In this document: positions 39,986 to 48,867 of the stretch, one piece after another
Numbering within the stretch: the stretch's first letter is position 1
Layout: the number at the start of each line of letters is the position of its first letter
DNA from: Streptomyces showdoensis
GTDB taxonomy: Bacteria > Actinomycetota > Actinomycetes > Streptomycetales > Streptomycetaceae
Direction of reading: 5' to 3'
NCBI RefSeq assembly: GCF_039535475.1
Contig: NZ_BAAAXG010000006.1
Location: 1-64,000 of the forward strand
DNA length: 64,000 bases
The notes under the pieces: generated by a model
What the model saw: the letters and a program-made list of their open reading frames with translations, nothing else
The model's database searches: none
Told to the model about the DNA's origin: nothing
Program-made: the position numbers and the translations under genes

Positions 39986-40597
39986 GTGGCAGGCGCAGCA
40001 CGGGTGGGACGGCGGGACGGCAGCATCACGCGGGAGCGGATGCTGGAGGAGGCCATGAACGCCATCGCCGAGGACGGACTCGCCGCGCTCACCATGTCCG
40101 CGCTCGCGGAACGCCTCGGGACGAGCGGCGGCCACATCCTGTACCACTTCGGCAGCAAGGACCTGCTCCTGCTCGCCGTGCTGCGCTGGAGCGAGGCCAC
40201 CCTGGCCGAGGAAAGGCGCCTGCTGCTCGCCCGCCGGCTCACCGCGCCGCGCCGGCTCGACCTGTTCCTCCAGCTCTATCTGCCGCGCGGGCCCCGCGAC
40301 CCCCGCTGGACGCTGTGGATCGAGCTCTGGGCCCGCATCCCCTCCAACGCCCAGCTCCGCGAGGCCCAGCAGGAGCTCGACAGCGGCTGGCAGGAGGACC
40401 TGGAGGCGCTGCTCGTGAAGGGCGTCGAGCGCTCCCACTTCGCCCCGCTGGACGCGCCCGCCCGCGCCTCCGAGCTCCTCGCCCTGCTCGACGGGCTGAG
40501 CACCCGCGTGGTCCTCGGCCAGGAGACGGGCCGGGACGCGCGGCCCGCCCTGGAGGCCGCCCGCGCGGCGGCGGCCCTGCTGATCCCGGCGGCCTGA
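39986..40597 (+). CDS. TetR-family transcriptional regulator
   Basis: 203-aa repressor. The N-terminal HTH is SITRERMLEEAMNAIAEDGL followed by LAALTMSALAERLGTSGGHILYHFGSKDLLL; the all-helical ligand domain has WTLWIELWARIPSN, as in BetI/RutR-like regulators. GTG start. It is divergent from the permease-amidohydrolase pair and probably binds the 35-bp operator between them; the ligand is likely the transported compound or its product. Confidence 0.9.
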   Translation: MAGAARVGRRDGSITRERMLEEAMNAIAEDGLAALTMSALAERLGTSGGHILYHFGSKDLLLLAVLRWSEATLAEERRLLLARRLTAPRRLDLFLQLYLPRGPRDPRWTLWIELWARIPSNAQLREAQQELDSGWQEDLEALLVKGVERSHFAPLDAPARASELLALLDGLSTRVVLGQETGRDARPALEAARAAAALLIPAA

Positions 40598-40599
40598 GG

Positions 40600-41481
40600 T
40601 CAGGCGGGCGGCGGCTCCCAGGGAAGCGGCCGCACGGGGGTGAACGGCCAGTCGAGCGCGTCGGGGTGACGGCTCGTCTGCTCCGCGTACCAGAGGACCT
40701 GCTCGGTGTGCAGGGCCGGGCGGGAGAGCCGCGCCAACGGCGGATGACAGGCGGCGACGGCCTGCGCCACGCCCAGCGCCGCCTCGGCGTCCGAGGCCGG
40801 GTCGCCCGGCTGGGCGTGCGGCACGCCGTACCACGCGGCGACCGCCCGCAGCGAGCGGCCGCCGGGCCGGTAGCGGTCGGCGTGCCGGTCGAGGACGAGG
40901 GGGTCGCACACGGGCGCCGGCCCGGTGGGCAGCCGCTCGGTCAGCGGGGCCAGTCCGTGCCGGAGGAGCTCGGCGTGCAGGGTGCTCAGGACATGCGGGG
41001 CGAACCAGACGACGAGCAGTTCCCCGGCGGCGAGATGGGCCGTGACGAGGGCGGCGAGCTCTTCCAGGGCGCGGGGCGGGTCGGTGGCGACGGCGGGGAC
41101 GCCGGAAGCGTCAGCGTCAGGGGCGTCAGGGGCGTCAGGGGCGTCAGGGCGCAGCATGCCGGATCTCGGATCCTGGAATCCGGGTCCGAGGTCCAGGATC
41201 CAGTCGTGCGCCGTCCCGTCGCTCCCCCGCAGGGCCGCCGACCGGATGCGGTCGATCCCCGGCCGGTGGCCGGTGGATCCGATGTCCAGGGACAGCAGCC
41301 GCCGCCGGTGCCACCCCGGATGGTCGCCGCGCGGCGGCGGCCCCGGCTCCGGGGCGTGTGCGGGGTGGTGGACCTCCCAGCCCCCCGCCCCGTGCCGCAG
41401 CACACCGGTGCCCGCCGGCACCGGCCCGCCGCACGTGGCGCAGGAGGCGTCGTACGCGTTGACGCGCTCCCCGCCGTTCAC
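40600..41481 (-). CDS. DnaQ-like exonuclease fold protein, catalytically degenerate
   Basis: 293-aa protein. An N-terminal zinc-ribbon-like CATCGGPVPAG precedes a DEDD exonuclease-like domain. LSLDIGSTG replaces the DxETTG motif (the Glu is Gly), and the final HDA motif reads PASDAEAAL, so key metal ligands are missing. DPLVLDRHADRYRPGGRSLR matches the family otherwise. It is probably a non-catalytic or binding paralogue. The GTG start overlaps the reductase stop as GTGA, so the two are coupled. An internal 9-bp repeat encodes repeated Asp-Ala-Pro. Confidence 0.75.
   Translation of the reverse strand: MNGGERVNAYDASCATCGGPVPAGTGVLRHGAGGWEVHHPAHAPEPGPPPRGDHPGWHRRRLLSLDIGSTGHRPGIDRIRSAALRGSDGTAHDWILDLGPGFQDPRSGMLRPDAPDAPDAPDADASGVPAVATDPPRALEELAALVTAHLAAGELLVVWFAPHVLSTLHAELLRHGLAPLTERLPTGPAPVCDPLVLDRHADRYRPGGRSLRAVAAWYGVPHAQPGDPASDAEAALGVAQAVAACHPPLARLSRPALHTEQVLWYAEQTSRHPDALDWPFTPVRPLPWEPPPA
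41115..41149. repeat. 9-bp tandem repeat inside the exonuclease-like gene
   Basis: About four units of period 9 (GCGTCAGGG) that keep frame and encode an (Asp-Ala-Pro) run in a linker. Copy number could change without a frameshift. Confidence 0.8.
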
Positions 41482-42941
41482 GGCGCGTCCGCGCCGTCCC
41501 GGTACGCCTCCAGGAGGCGCAGCCACACCTCGCTGAGGGTCGGGAAGGCGGGCACGGCGTGCCAGAGCCGCCCGATCGGGACCTCGCCGGTGACGGCGAT
41601 GGTGGCCGAGTGGAGGAGTTCGCCGATGCCCTGGCCGACGAAGGAGGCGCCGAGGACGGTCTCGCGGTCCAGGTCGACGACCAGGCGCGCCCGCCCGCGG
41701 TAGCCCTGGGCGTACAGCCCGGCCCCGGCGACCGACGCCATGGCGACGTCGACGGCGCGGGCCCGGTGCCCGGCGGCCTCGGCGGCGGCGAGGGTGAGAC
41801 CGACGGAGGCCGCCTCGGGGTCGGTGAACACCACCTGGGGTACGGCCGCGTGGTCGGCGGTGGCGGCGTGCGGGCCCCAGGCCGCCGGGTCCGCGGAACC
41901 GTCCCCGGCCGCCCGGGCCGCGATGGCCGCGCCCGCGATCCGCGCCTGGTACTTGCCCTGGTGGGTCATCAGCGCCCGGTGGTTGACGTCCCCCACGGCG
42001 TACAGCCAGTCGTGGCCCGCCACCCGCAGGCTGTCGTCCACCGGGAGCCAGGCCCCGGGCTCCAGGCCGACCGTCTCCAGGCCGATGTCCTCGGTCCGCG
42101 GCCGCCGCCCGGTCGCGAACAGCACCTCGTCGGCCTCGACCCGGTCGCCGCCCTCCAGGACCACGGAGACCGGGCCCGTGTGCCCGTCCCGTACGACCGC
42201 GGAGACCGTGACGCCGGTACGGACGTCGGCGCCGCGTTCGGCGAGGGCCGCGAGGACGTGCTCGCCGACGAACGGCTCCATCCTCGGCAGCACTCCCCCG
42301 CCCCGCACGAGCAGCGTCACGCGCGAGCCGAGCGCCTGCCAGGCGGTCGCCATCTCCACCCCGACCACGCCCCCGCCGACGACCACGAGCCGTCCGGGGA
42401 CCTCGGCCGAGCTGGTCGCCTCGCGGCTCGTCCAGGGCCGGGCCCCCGGGAGGCCGGGCAGCTCGGGCAGGACGGCGCGGGTTCCGGTGCACACGGCGAC
42501 GGCGTGCCGCGCGGTGAGCACCCGGCGGTCGCCCTCGGGGCCCTCCACCACGACCCGGCGGGGTCCGAGGAGTCGGCCGTGGCCCCGGAAGAGCCGGGCG
42601 CCGGTGGACTCCACCCACTCCGCCTGGCCGTCGTCCTTCCAGTCCCCGACGACGGCGTCCCGGTGGGCGAGGACGTCGCGGGCGTCGAGGGGGCCGTAGG
42701 CGTGACCGCGCAGGCCGGGCACCCTGCGCGCCTCGGAGCGCGCGATGGCGGGCCTGAGCAGCGCCTTGCTGGGCATGCAGGCCCAGTACGAGCACTCGCC
42801 GCCGATCAGCTCGGCCTCCACCACCGCGGTGCTGAGCCCGGCCGCGCGCACCCGGTCCACCACGTTCTCCCCGACCGGTCCCGCGCCCAGGACCACCACG
42901 TCGTACTCGTACTCGTGCTCGTGCCGTGCCGCTCGTGTCAT
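41478..42941 (-). CDS. Lipoamide dehydrogenase-like NAD(P)/FAD oxidoreductase
   Basis: 487-aa pyridine nucleotide-disulphide oxidoreductase. FAD motif VVLGAGPVGENV near residue 14; redox-active disulphide in GGECSYWACMPSKAL, a CxxxxC with unusual intervening residues; NAD(P) motif VVGGGVVGVEMA; second FAD strand YAVGDVNHRALMTHQGKYQA. In the C-terminal part the usual His-Pro-Glu is not seen; the region reads FVGQGIGELLHSATIAV, so activity may differ from true lipoamide dehydrogenase. ATG at 42939-42941; a longer frame to 43094 overlaps the divergent thioredoxin gene and was rejected. Being next to thioredoxin suggests thiol redox work. Confidence 0.88.
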   Translation of the reverse strand: MTRAARHEHEYEYDVVVLGAGPVGENVVDRVRAAGLSTAVVEAELIGGECSYWACMPSKALLRPAIARSEARRVPGLRGHAYGPLDARDVLAHRDAVVGDWKDDGQAEWVESTGARLFRGHGRLLGPRRVVVEGPEGDRRVLTARHAVAVCTGTRAVLPELPGLPGARPWTSREATSSAEVPGRLVVVGGGVVGVEMATAWQALGSRVTLLVRGGGVLPRMEPFVGEHVLAALAERGADVRTGVTVSAVVRDGHTGPVSVVLEGGDRVEADEVLFATGRRPRTEDIGLETVGLEPGAWLPVDDSLRVAGHDWLYAVGDVNHRALMTHQGKYQARIAGAAIAARAAGDGSADPAAWGPHAATADHAAVPQVVFTDPEAASVGLTLAAAEAAGHRARAVDVAMASVAGAGLYAQGYRGRARLVVDLDRETVLGASFVGQGIGELLHSATIAVTGEVPIGRLWHAVPAFPTLSEVWLRLLEAYRDGADAP

Positions 42942-43065
42942 GACTGACAGTCTGCCGGGCGGTGGCGCGGAATAGCGCGGCTCGATACGCCGTTGTGCGG
43001 GGCGGGTCCCGAGGGGACCGTGAGGAAGGCGCGCCAAGGACGCCGGCCCCGGAGAGGTAGGAAGC

Positions 43066-43440
43066 ATGAGCACTGTCGAGCTCACCAAGGACAACTTCGA
43101 TCAGATCGTGAGCGAGAACGAGTTCGTTCTCATCGACTTCTGGGCTTCCTGGTGCGGCCCCTGCCGCCAGTTCGGGCCGGTCTTCGAGGCGGCCTCCGAG
43201 CGTCACGAGGACCTCGTGTTCGCGAAGGTGGACACCGAGGCGCAGCAGGAGCTCGCGGCGGCGTTCGAGATCCGCTCGATCCCGACCCTGATGATCGTCC
43301 GTGACAAGGTCGCGGTCTTCGCGCAGCCGGGCGCGCTGCCGGAGGCCGCCCTCGAGGACGTCATCGGCCAGGCGCGTGGTCTGGACATGGACGAGGTGCG
43401 CAAGTCCATCGCGGAGGCGCAGGCGCAGCAGGGGCAGTGA
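43066..43440 (+). CDS. trxA: Thioredoxin
   Basis: 124-aa thioredoxin with active site WCGPC preceded by VLIDFWAS, the cis-proline in SIPTLMIVRD and a somewhat longer C-terminus (GLDMDEVRKSIAEAQAQQGQ). It reduces protein disulphides in the cytosol. A GGAGAGGTAGGA ribosome site precedes the ATG. Divergent from the Lpd-like oxidoreductase; it has its own hairpin terminator. Confidence 0.95.
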   Translation: MSTVELTKDNFDQIVSENEFVLIDFWASWCGPCRQFGPVFEAASERHEDLVFAKVDTEAQQELAAAFEIRSIPTLMIVRDKVAVFAQPGALPEAALEDVIGQARGLDMDEVRKSIAEAQAQQGQ

Positions 43441-43454
43441 CCCGCGCGGGGTGA

Positions 43455-43483
43455 GGGGTGGTCCGGAGTCGCCGGGCCACCCC
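43455..43483 (+). terminator. Terminator of thioredoxin gene
   Basis: 12-bp arms GGGGTGGTCCGG / CCGGGCCACCCC with one G-T-type mismatch and a 5-nt loop, 14 bp after the thioredoxin stop and just before the convergent thiolase stop; may serve both. Confidence 0.7.
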
Positions 43484-43506
43484 TTCCGCGTGCCGGGACG
43501 CGGGCG

Positions 43507-44694
43507 TCAGCGCTCCAGGACGAGCGCGAGGCCCTGGCCGACGCCGATGCAGAGCGCGGCGAGGCCGGTGCCGGAGCCGGCCGCGGCGAGCTGGTGGGCG
43601 ACGGCACCGGCGAGGCGCGCGCCGGAGGCGCCCAGCGGGTGGCCGATGGCGATGGCGCCGCCGCGCGGGTTGACCACCGCGGGGTCGAGTTCCGGCCATT
43701 CGGCGAGGCAGCCGAGGGCCTGGGCGGCGAAGGCCTCGTTCAGCTCGAACGTGGTGAGGTCACCGAAACCGCGGCCCGCCTTCGCCAGCGCCTTGCGCAC
43801 GGCCTCCACCGGGCCGAGCCCGAAGAGCTGCGGCTCGATGCCGGTGACGGCGGAGGCGCGGATCCGGGCGAGCGGTTCCCGGCCGGTGGCGCGCAGCCCC
43901 TCCTCGTCCACGAGGAGCAGGGCCGCGGCGCCGTCGTTGAGCGGGGAGGCGTTGCCCGCGGTGACGGTGCCGCCGTCGGGCCGGAACGAGGGCTTGAGGC
44001 GGGCCAGGGCCTCCGGCGAGGTGTCGTCGCGGATGCACTCGTCCCGGGCGAGCTCGACGCCCGGGTAGGGCACGACCTCGTCGTCGTACAGGCCCTTGGC
44101 CCAGGCCTCGGCCGCCTTCCGGTGGCTGGCCAGGGCGAACGCGTCCTGCGCTTCACGGGTGAGGGCGTGCTTGTCGGCGACGAGTTCGGCGCCCTCGCCC
44201 AGGGCGACGGTCCACTCGGCGGGCATCCTCGGGTTGGTCATGCGCCAGCCGAGCGTGGTGGAGTGCAGCTGCTGGTGGCCGGCCGGGAAGGCGCGTTCCG
44301 GCTTCTGCAGGACCCAGGGAGCCCGCGACATCGACTCGACGCCGCCGGCGATGGCGACGGAGGCGTCGCCGAGGGCGATCGCGCGGGCGGCCTGGACGAC
44401 GGCCTCCAGGCCGGAGCCGCAGAGCCGGTTGACGGTCACGCCGGGCACCGAGGTGGGCAGCCCGGCGAGCAGCACGGCCATCCGGGCCACGTCGCGGTTG
44501 TCCTCGCCGGCACCGTTGGCGTCGCCGAAGTAGACGTCGTCGACACGGGCCGGGTCCAGGTCCGGGCTGCGGTCCACGAGCGCCTTGACGACGTGGGCGG
44601 CGAGGTCGTCCGGGCGGACGGAGGAGAGGGCACCGCCGAACTTGCCGATCGGGGTGCGGACGGCGTCGACGATGTAGACGTCGCGGATGCTCAT
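43507..44694 (-). CDS. Thiolase (acetyl-CoA C-acyltransferase type)
   Basis: 395-aa thiolase. Nucleophilic cysteine in NRLCGSGLEAVVQA, NEAFA loop in ELNEAFAAQAL, catalytic histidine in AIGHPLGASGAR and second cysteine in LCIGVGQG. RTPIGKFGGALSSVRPDDLA is the usual N-terminus. It condenses or cleaves acyl-CoA with acetyl-CoA; beta-ketoadipyl-CoA thiolase and acetoacetyl-CoA thiolase are both possible, and no pathway neighbours decide. ATG at 44692-44694; the upstream in-frame extension lacks a ribosome site. Confidence 0.93.
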   Translation of the reverse strand: MSIRDVYIVDAVRTPIGKFGGALSSVRPDDLAAHVVKALVDRSPDLDPARVDDVYFGDANGAGEDNRDVARMAVLLAGLPTSVPGVTVNRLCGSGLEAVVQAARAIALGDASVAIAGGVESMSRAPWVLQKPERAFPAGHQQLHSTTLGWRMTNPRMPAEWTVALGEGAELVADKHALTREAQDAFALASHRKAAEAWAKGLYDDEVVPYPGVELARDECIRDDTSPEALARLKPSFRPDGGTVTAGNASPLNDGAAALLLVDEEGLRATGREPLARIRASAVTGIEPQLFGLGPVEAVRKALAKAGRGFGDLTTFELNEAFAAQALGCLAEWPELDPAVVNPRGGAIAIGHPLGASGARLAGAVAHQLAAAGSGTGLAALCIGVGQGLALVLER

Positions 44695-44971
44695 CGGTTT
44701 CTCTCCCACGTGACCTTCGCGTACGGGCAACGGCGCGGGGAGGGCGATCGTGTTCGCCTGGTGAAGTTTCCTTCGTCCCCGCGGGCCCGAGTCTCCGCCC
44801 GTCCACGCGTGCTGTCAACGTCACCCCGGACCGCCCTGGGCCGCCCCGCGGCCCCGCGGCACCCCTCAGCCGACCCCTCGGGCCGCCCCGCGGCCCCGCT
44901 GCCCCCCCCCCAGAGAGACTCAGGCCGCCCAGCGACCTCCCGGCACCCCCTCAGACCCCGGTCAGGGCCCG

Positions 44972-45241
44972 TCAGGCCGCCCCGGGCTCCCTGGTCAGCG
45001 CCGTCAGGCCGTAGTCGAGCTCCCGGCCGTCGACCAGCAGCGCCTCGACCGCCCCCGTCGCGGGATCGATGTCGGCGACCACCCCATGGCCCTCGTAGAT
45101 CGGGTAGCCGCTCTCACCGGTGCGGCCGGTCGCCTCGACGACCGCCGAGCGGACGGCGCTGTCCGCCACGGAGGCGTCGCCGCGGTCCTCCACGTGCGCG
45201 GGCACCAGCAGGATCTCGAAACGCTTCGGGTGAGTACTCAT
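44972..45241 (-). CDS. Hypothetical 89-aa protein
   Basis: No family recognised. Sequence MSTHPKRFEILLVPAHVEDR and later IYEGHGVVADIDPATGAVEA suggest a small mixed alpha/beta protein. Coding-type third-position G+C and a clean ATG support it. It stands alone between the thiolase and a LacI gene; the 277 bp upstream of the thiolase holds a C-rich stretch but no gene. Confidence 0.7.
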   Translation of the reverse strand: MSTHPKRFEILLVPAHVEDRGDASVADSAVRSAVVEATGRTGESGYPIYEGHGVVADIDPATGAVEALLVDGRELDYGLTALTREPGAA

Positions 45242-45339
45242 GGACCGACGCTAAGCCGCCCCGCCTCCCGGCGCCGCCGGGAGCACGCGGATCGGCTCCG
45301 GACGGGGCCCACGGGATCCGGGCGGGATCCCCCGCCCCC

Positions 45340-46362
45340 TCAGCTCGACTCCCGCCGCACCACCCGGGAGTCCAGCAGCTCCTGGCGCTCGGGCGCCGAC
45401 TCCGGGTCGCGGACGACCCGGTCGACGAGCTCGGCGAGCTCACGGCCCATGACCATGTCGATGTGGACGGTGCTCAGCCGCGGCCGCAGCAGCCGGCCGA
45501 TGACCAGGTCGTCCGAGCCGACCACGGCCGTCTCCCCGGGGATCGCGATCCCGGCGTCCTGGAGCGCCCGCATGAGCAGCATCGCGTACTCGTCGTTGTA
45601 CGCGAACACCCCGTCCAGGCCCAGCTCGCGCCAGCGGCCGGCGAGGGCGCCGGCCGGCTCCTCCTCGTACCGCAGGGGCAGCGGGAGGACCTCGGCGCCC
45701 GCCGCCTCCGCCGCGGCCCGCACGCCCGCGAGGCGCGGCACGGAGAACATCTCCAGGCCCGGCTCCTCGGGCATCACGACCCCGATGGTCCGGCAGCCGC
45801 GTTCCACCAGGTGGGCGCCTGCGGCCCGGCCGACCTGGGCCTGGTCCATCACGAGCGCGTGGGTGCCCTCGACCCGCTGCGGGCCGACGGTGATCACGGC
45901 CTTGGCGCCGGAGCGCTTGAGCAGCTCCACCCCCTGCGGGGTCAGTTCGACCTGACCCAGCGAGACCACGGCGACCGGGCGCAGCTCGGCCCAGGCGCGG
46001 GCCGCCTCGTCCGGGTCGAGGCCCACGCTCCCGTACTGCACCACCGTGTAGTCGAGGCGGCGCAGCGCCCACTGGAGGTCGTTGAAGAAGCGGCTGTACA
46101 GCGGGCCGATCGGCACGTGGGCGGTGGGCAGCAGGACCATCCGGCTGTGCCCGGCCCGCAGGCTGCGGGCGGCGGCGTGCGGGACGTAACCGAGCTCCTC
46201 GGCCGCCTCGCGGACCCGGCGGCGGGTGGGCTCGCTGATCCGTACGGCCGCGGTGTTGTTCAGGACGTAGCTGACGGTGGCCCGGGAGACGCCCGCGAGG
46301 CGCGCCACGTCGGCGCTGGTGGGGACGGTGCGTCCGGCGGACTGCTTGGGTGACTGGCTCAT
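45340..46362 (-). CDS. LacI-family transcriptional regulator
   Basis: 340-aa repressor. N-terminal HTH TSADVARLAGVSRATVSYVLNN with the hinge RSLRAGHSR, then a periplasmic-binding-like ligand domain (MRALQDAGIAIPGETAVVGSDD). ATG at 46360-46362. Divergent from an MFS transporter with a 29-bp inverted repeat between them, so it probably represses the exporter and perhaps itself in response to a sugar-like or other small molecule. Confidence 0.92.
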   Translation of the reverse strand: MSQSPKQSAGRTVPTSADVARLAGVSRATVSYVLNNTAAVRISEPTRRRVREAAEELGYVPHAAARSLRAGHSRMVLLPTAHVPIGPLYSRFFNDLQWALRRLDYTVVQYGSVGLDPDEAARAWAELRPVAVVSLGQVELTPQGVELLKRSGAKAVITVGPQRVEGTHALVMDQAQVGRAAGAHLVERGCRTIGVVMPEEPGLEMFSVPRLAGVRAAAEAAGAEVLPLPLRYEEEPAGALAGRWRELGLDGVFAYNDEYAMLLMRALQDAGIAIPGETAVVGSDDLVIGRLLRPRLSTVHIDMVMGRELAELVDRVVRDPESAPERQELLDSRVVRRESS

Positions 46363-46432
46363 CGCGACGGCATCTTTCCAGAACGATCCGGACTCAGGTC
46401 TGGCGGATGGCCGGATTCGAGTGCTACACAAG

Positions 46433-46461
46433 GGTTACACGGGTCACTGACACGTGTAACC
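46433..46461. promoter_or_regulatory. Inverted repeat operator between LacI and MFS genes
   Basis: GGTTACACG (46433-46441) and CGTGTAACC (46453-46461), perfect 9-bp arms with an 11-bp spacer. The likely target of the LacI protein; the spacer is longer than in a typical LacI palindrome, so two half-sites or another regulator are possible. A further partial TTACAC-like element (GCTACACAAGG) lies just upstream. Confidence 0.6.
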
Positions 46462-46551
46462 ACACCGGGCGCTCTCGCTCGTATTCCGCTCGTACTCCCC
46501 TCACTTTCCGCTCCCGCCCCCGCACGGGCGTCCTCACCTCAGGAGGGCATC

Positions 46552-47811
46552 GTGGCCCTTTCCTCCCCCGGAACCTCTCCGGACACCGGCACCGCAGGCG
46601 CCGCGTCCCCCGGCGCTCCCCGGCCCACCCGCGGGCTGCTCCCCCTGCTCCTCGCCGGCAACACGGCGATGTACGCGCTCTACGTCGGCGTCCCCGGCAT
46701 GCTGCTCGCGCTGCAGATCGAGGCCATCGACCCGGCCGACAAGGTGGCCAACTTCGGCCTGGTCTCGGGGGTCTCCGCGATCTTCGCGACCGTCTTCAAC
46801 CCGGTGGCCGGCGCGCTCTCCGACCGTTCGGGGCGCCGCAACCCGTGGATCCTCGCGGGCGGTCTGCTGGCCCTGCCGGTGATGCTGCTGCTCGGCAGCG
46901 TGCACACGATCCTGCTGGTGATGATCGCCTGGTGCCTCGGCCAGGCCGTGATGAACGTCTACCAGGCCGCCCTCACCTCCGTGGTGCCCGACCGGGTGCC
47001 GCTCGCCGCGCGCGGCAAGGCCTCGGCCGCCGTCGGCCTCGGCCTGCCGATCGGATCCACCATCGGCGCGCTGGTCGGCGCCGCCTTCTCGGAGGACTAC
47101 CGCACCGGCTACCTCGTCTTCGGCGCGATCGTCGCCGCCACCGCCGCGCTGTTCACCTCCTGCGCCCGCGAGCAGCGCATGCCGGCCAAGGCCCCACTGC
47201 CGGTGAAGCAGCAGATCGCGGCGTTCGGCAGCGCGCTGAAGGACCACGACTTCCGCTGGGCGTTCATCGGCCGGGCCCTGCTCGTCCTCGGCTACTTCGC
47301 CGTCGCCGGCTTCCAGCTGTACATCCTCAAGGACCACACCGACCTGCCCGCCGGCCTCGGCGCCGAGGAGGCCGTGGCCATCCTGATGCCGCTCAACTCG
47401 GTGGCCATGGTGGTCTCCACGGTCCTCGGCGGCTGGCTCTCCGACCGCTACGACCGGCGCAAGCTCTTCGTCGGCGCCTCCGCCGCGCTCGCCGCCGTCG
47501 CCCTGGTCATCCCGGCCGTCTCGACGAGCTGGACCGCGATGCTCGTCTTCTCCGTCGTCAACGGCCTCGGCTTCGGCTGCTACATGGCGGTGGACACGGC
47601 CCTGGTGACCATGGTCCTGCCGAAGGCCGAGGACGCGGCCCGCGACATGGGCGTGCTGAACGTCGCCAACGCCGGTCCGCAGATCGTGGCCCCGTTCGTC
47701 GCCTCGCTGATCGTCTCGCTCAGTGGCGGATACACCGCGCTCTTCCTCGTCGCCGCCGTACTGTCGGTGCTCGGCGCACTCGCCGTGCGCCCGATCCGTA
47801 CCGTGCGCTAG
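46552..47811 (+). CDS. MFS transporter
   Basis: 419-aa protein with 12 predicted TM helices. GALSDRSGRRNPWILAG is the loop 2-3 MFS signature, repeated as GGWLSDRYDRRKLFVG in the second half. FQLYILKDHTDLPAG and the overall layout resemble drug or sugar exporters of the major facilitator superfamily. GTG start after AGGAGGGC. It precedes an alpha/beta hydrolase by 34 bp and is probably controlled by the divergent LacI regulator. Confidence 0.9.
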   Translation: MALSSPGTSPDTGTAGAASPGAPRPTRGLLPLLLAGNTAMYALYVGVPGMLLALQIEAIDPADKVANFGLVSGVSAIFATVFNPVAGALSDRSGRRNPWILAGGLLALPVMLLLGSVHTILLVMIAWCLGQAVMNVYQAALTSVVPDRVPLAARGKASAAVGLGLPIGSTIGALVGAAFSEDYRTGYLVFGAIVAATAALFTSCAREQRMPAKAPLPVKQQIAAFGSALKDHDFRWAFIGRALLVLGYFAVAGFQLYILKDHTDLPAGLGAEEAVAILMPLNSVAMVVSTVLGGWLSDRYDRRKLFVGASAALAAVALVIPAVSTSWTAMLVFSVVNGLGFGCYMAVDTALVTMVLPKAEDAARDMGVLNVANAGPQIVAPFVASLIVSLSGGYTALFLVAAVLSVLGALAVRPIRTVR

Positions 47812-47845
47812 TCACCGCCCGCGCACCCCGCAGAGAGGCACCGCC

Positions 47846-48553
47846 GTGCAGTTGCACACCACCACCTGGGGAACCGGCGACCGGGTCGCGCTCCTGGTCC
47901 ACGGCATCATGGCCGACCACCGCACCTGGCGGCGGGTCGGACCCGCGCTCGCCGAGCGCGGCTACCGGGTGGTGGCCGTCGACCTGCGCGGCCACGGCGC
48001 CAGCGGGCGGGCCGCCGGGCCGTCGGGGTACAGCCCGCAGGACTACGCCGACGACCTCGTCGAAACCCTGCCCGCCGGGGCCGAGCTGGCGATCGGCCAC
48101 TCGCTCGGCGGCCTGACCCTGGCGACCGCCGTGGAGCGGCTCGCCCCGCGCCGGGCGGTGTACGTGGACCCGGCCTGGCACCTGCCGACCGGCCGGGCCG
48201 GCTACCGGCCCGAGCTGTTCACCCAGGCCAAGTCCCTGACCCGGGAGCACGTACGGGAGTTCAACCCGCGCTGGGCCGACGCGGACCTGGACATCGAGAT
48301 CGACTCGGTACGCCTCTGGGACGAGCGCTCGGCCCACGGCCTGGTGCCCTTCGTCGGCAAGGACCTGGAGCCGGGACACCCGGTGGTGCCCTCGCTGCTC
48401 ATGCTGGCCGACCCGAGCATGCTGGTCCCCCCCGAGCGGGCGCGCGGGCTGGAGGAGCGGGGTTTCCAGGTCCGTACGGTGGCCGGCGCGGGCCACACGA
48501 TCCAGCGGGACGACTTCGACGGGTTCATGTCCGCCCTGGAGGGCTGGATCTGA
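47846..48553 (+). CDS. Alpha/beta hydrolase
   Basis: 235-aa hydrolase: oxyanion region LVHGIMADHRTW, DLRGHGAS, nucleophile GHSLGG, acid in LMLADPSMLVPP and histidine GAGHTIQRDD. No signal. GTG start at 47846 after AGAGAGGCA. Cotranscribed with the MFS gene, so it may act on the compound that transporter handles. Esterase, lactonase or peptidase activity cannot be told apart by sequence. Confidence 0.9.
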   Translation: MQLHTTTWGTGDRVALLVHGIMADHRTWRRVGPALAERGYRVVAVDLRGHGASGRAAGPSGYSPQDYADDLVETLPAGAELAIGHSLGGLTLATAVERLAPRRAVYVDPAWHLPTGRAGYRPELFTQAKSLTREHVREFNPRWADADLDIEIDSVRLWDERSAHGLVPFVGKDLEPGHPVVPSLLMLADPSMLVPPERARGLEERGFQVRTVAGAGHTIQRDDFDGFMSALEGWI

Positions 48554-48567
48554 CGTACCTTCTGTTC

Positions 48568-48786
48568 ATGGACGACGCTTCGATGGTGGGACTGCTCGGC
48601 CGGGTGACCGGCACTGTCGGACCCGGCCTCGTGGGTGAGGTGATCGTCCGGATCCGGGGCGGCGCCGAGCACTTCCTCGCCTATCCGGCCTCGCCCAAGG
48701 AGCGGATCGAGACCGGGACCGTCGTGATGGTCATGGAACATCTACCGCCGCGCACCGTCTATGTCACAGCCGCGTACGACGGTTGA
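48568..48786 (+). CDS. NfeD-like OB-fold protein
   Basis: 72-aa protein MDDASMVGLLGRVTGTVGPG onward with alternating beta strands like the soluble C-terminal OB domain of NfeD/YuaF proteins, but without their membrane part. It lies 81 bp before a flotillin gene, the classical NfeD-flotillin pairing. Probably binds or assembles the flotillin. Confidence 0.75.
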   Translation: MDDASMVGLLGRVTGTVGPGLVGEVIVRIRGGAEHFLAYPASPKERIETGTVVMVMEHLPPRTVYVTAAYDG

Positions 48787-48867
48787 CCGATCCATTGATC
48801 GGCGGTTGCGCCGGGCGCACACTCCCCTCACCGGATCCGCACGGCTCCGGTGAAGGGGGACCTGCCC

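Noticed and set aside
40600..42941. Functional lipoamide dehydrogenase of a 2-oxoacid complex
   Set aside because: No E1/E2 genes nearby and the C-terminal His-Pro-Glu motif is not seen; a general thiol oxidoreductase is safer.
44840..44971. Short coding frames in the C-rich stretch before the 89-aa gene
   Set aside because: Homopolymer C tract and repeated CCGCCCCGCGG phrases, no ribosome site, no conserved-looking product.
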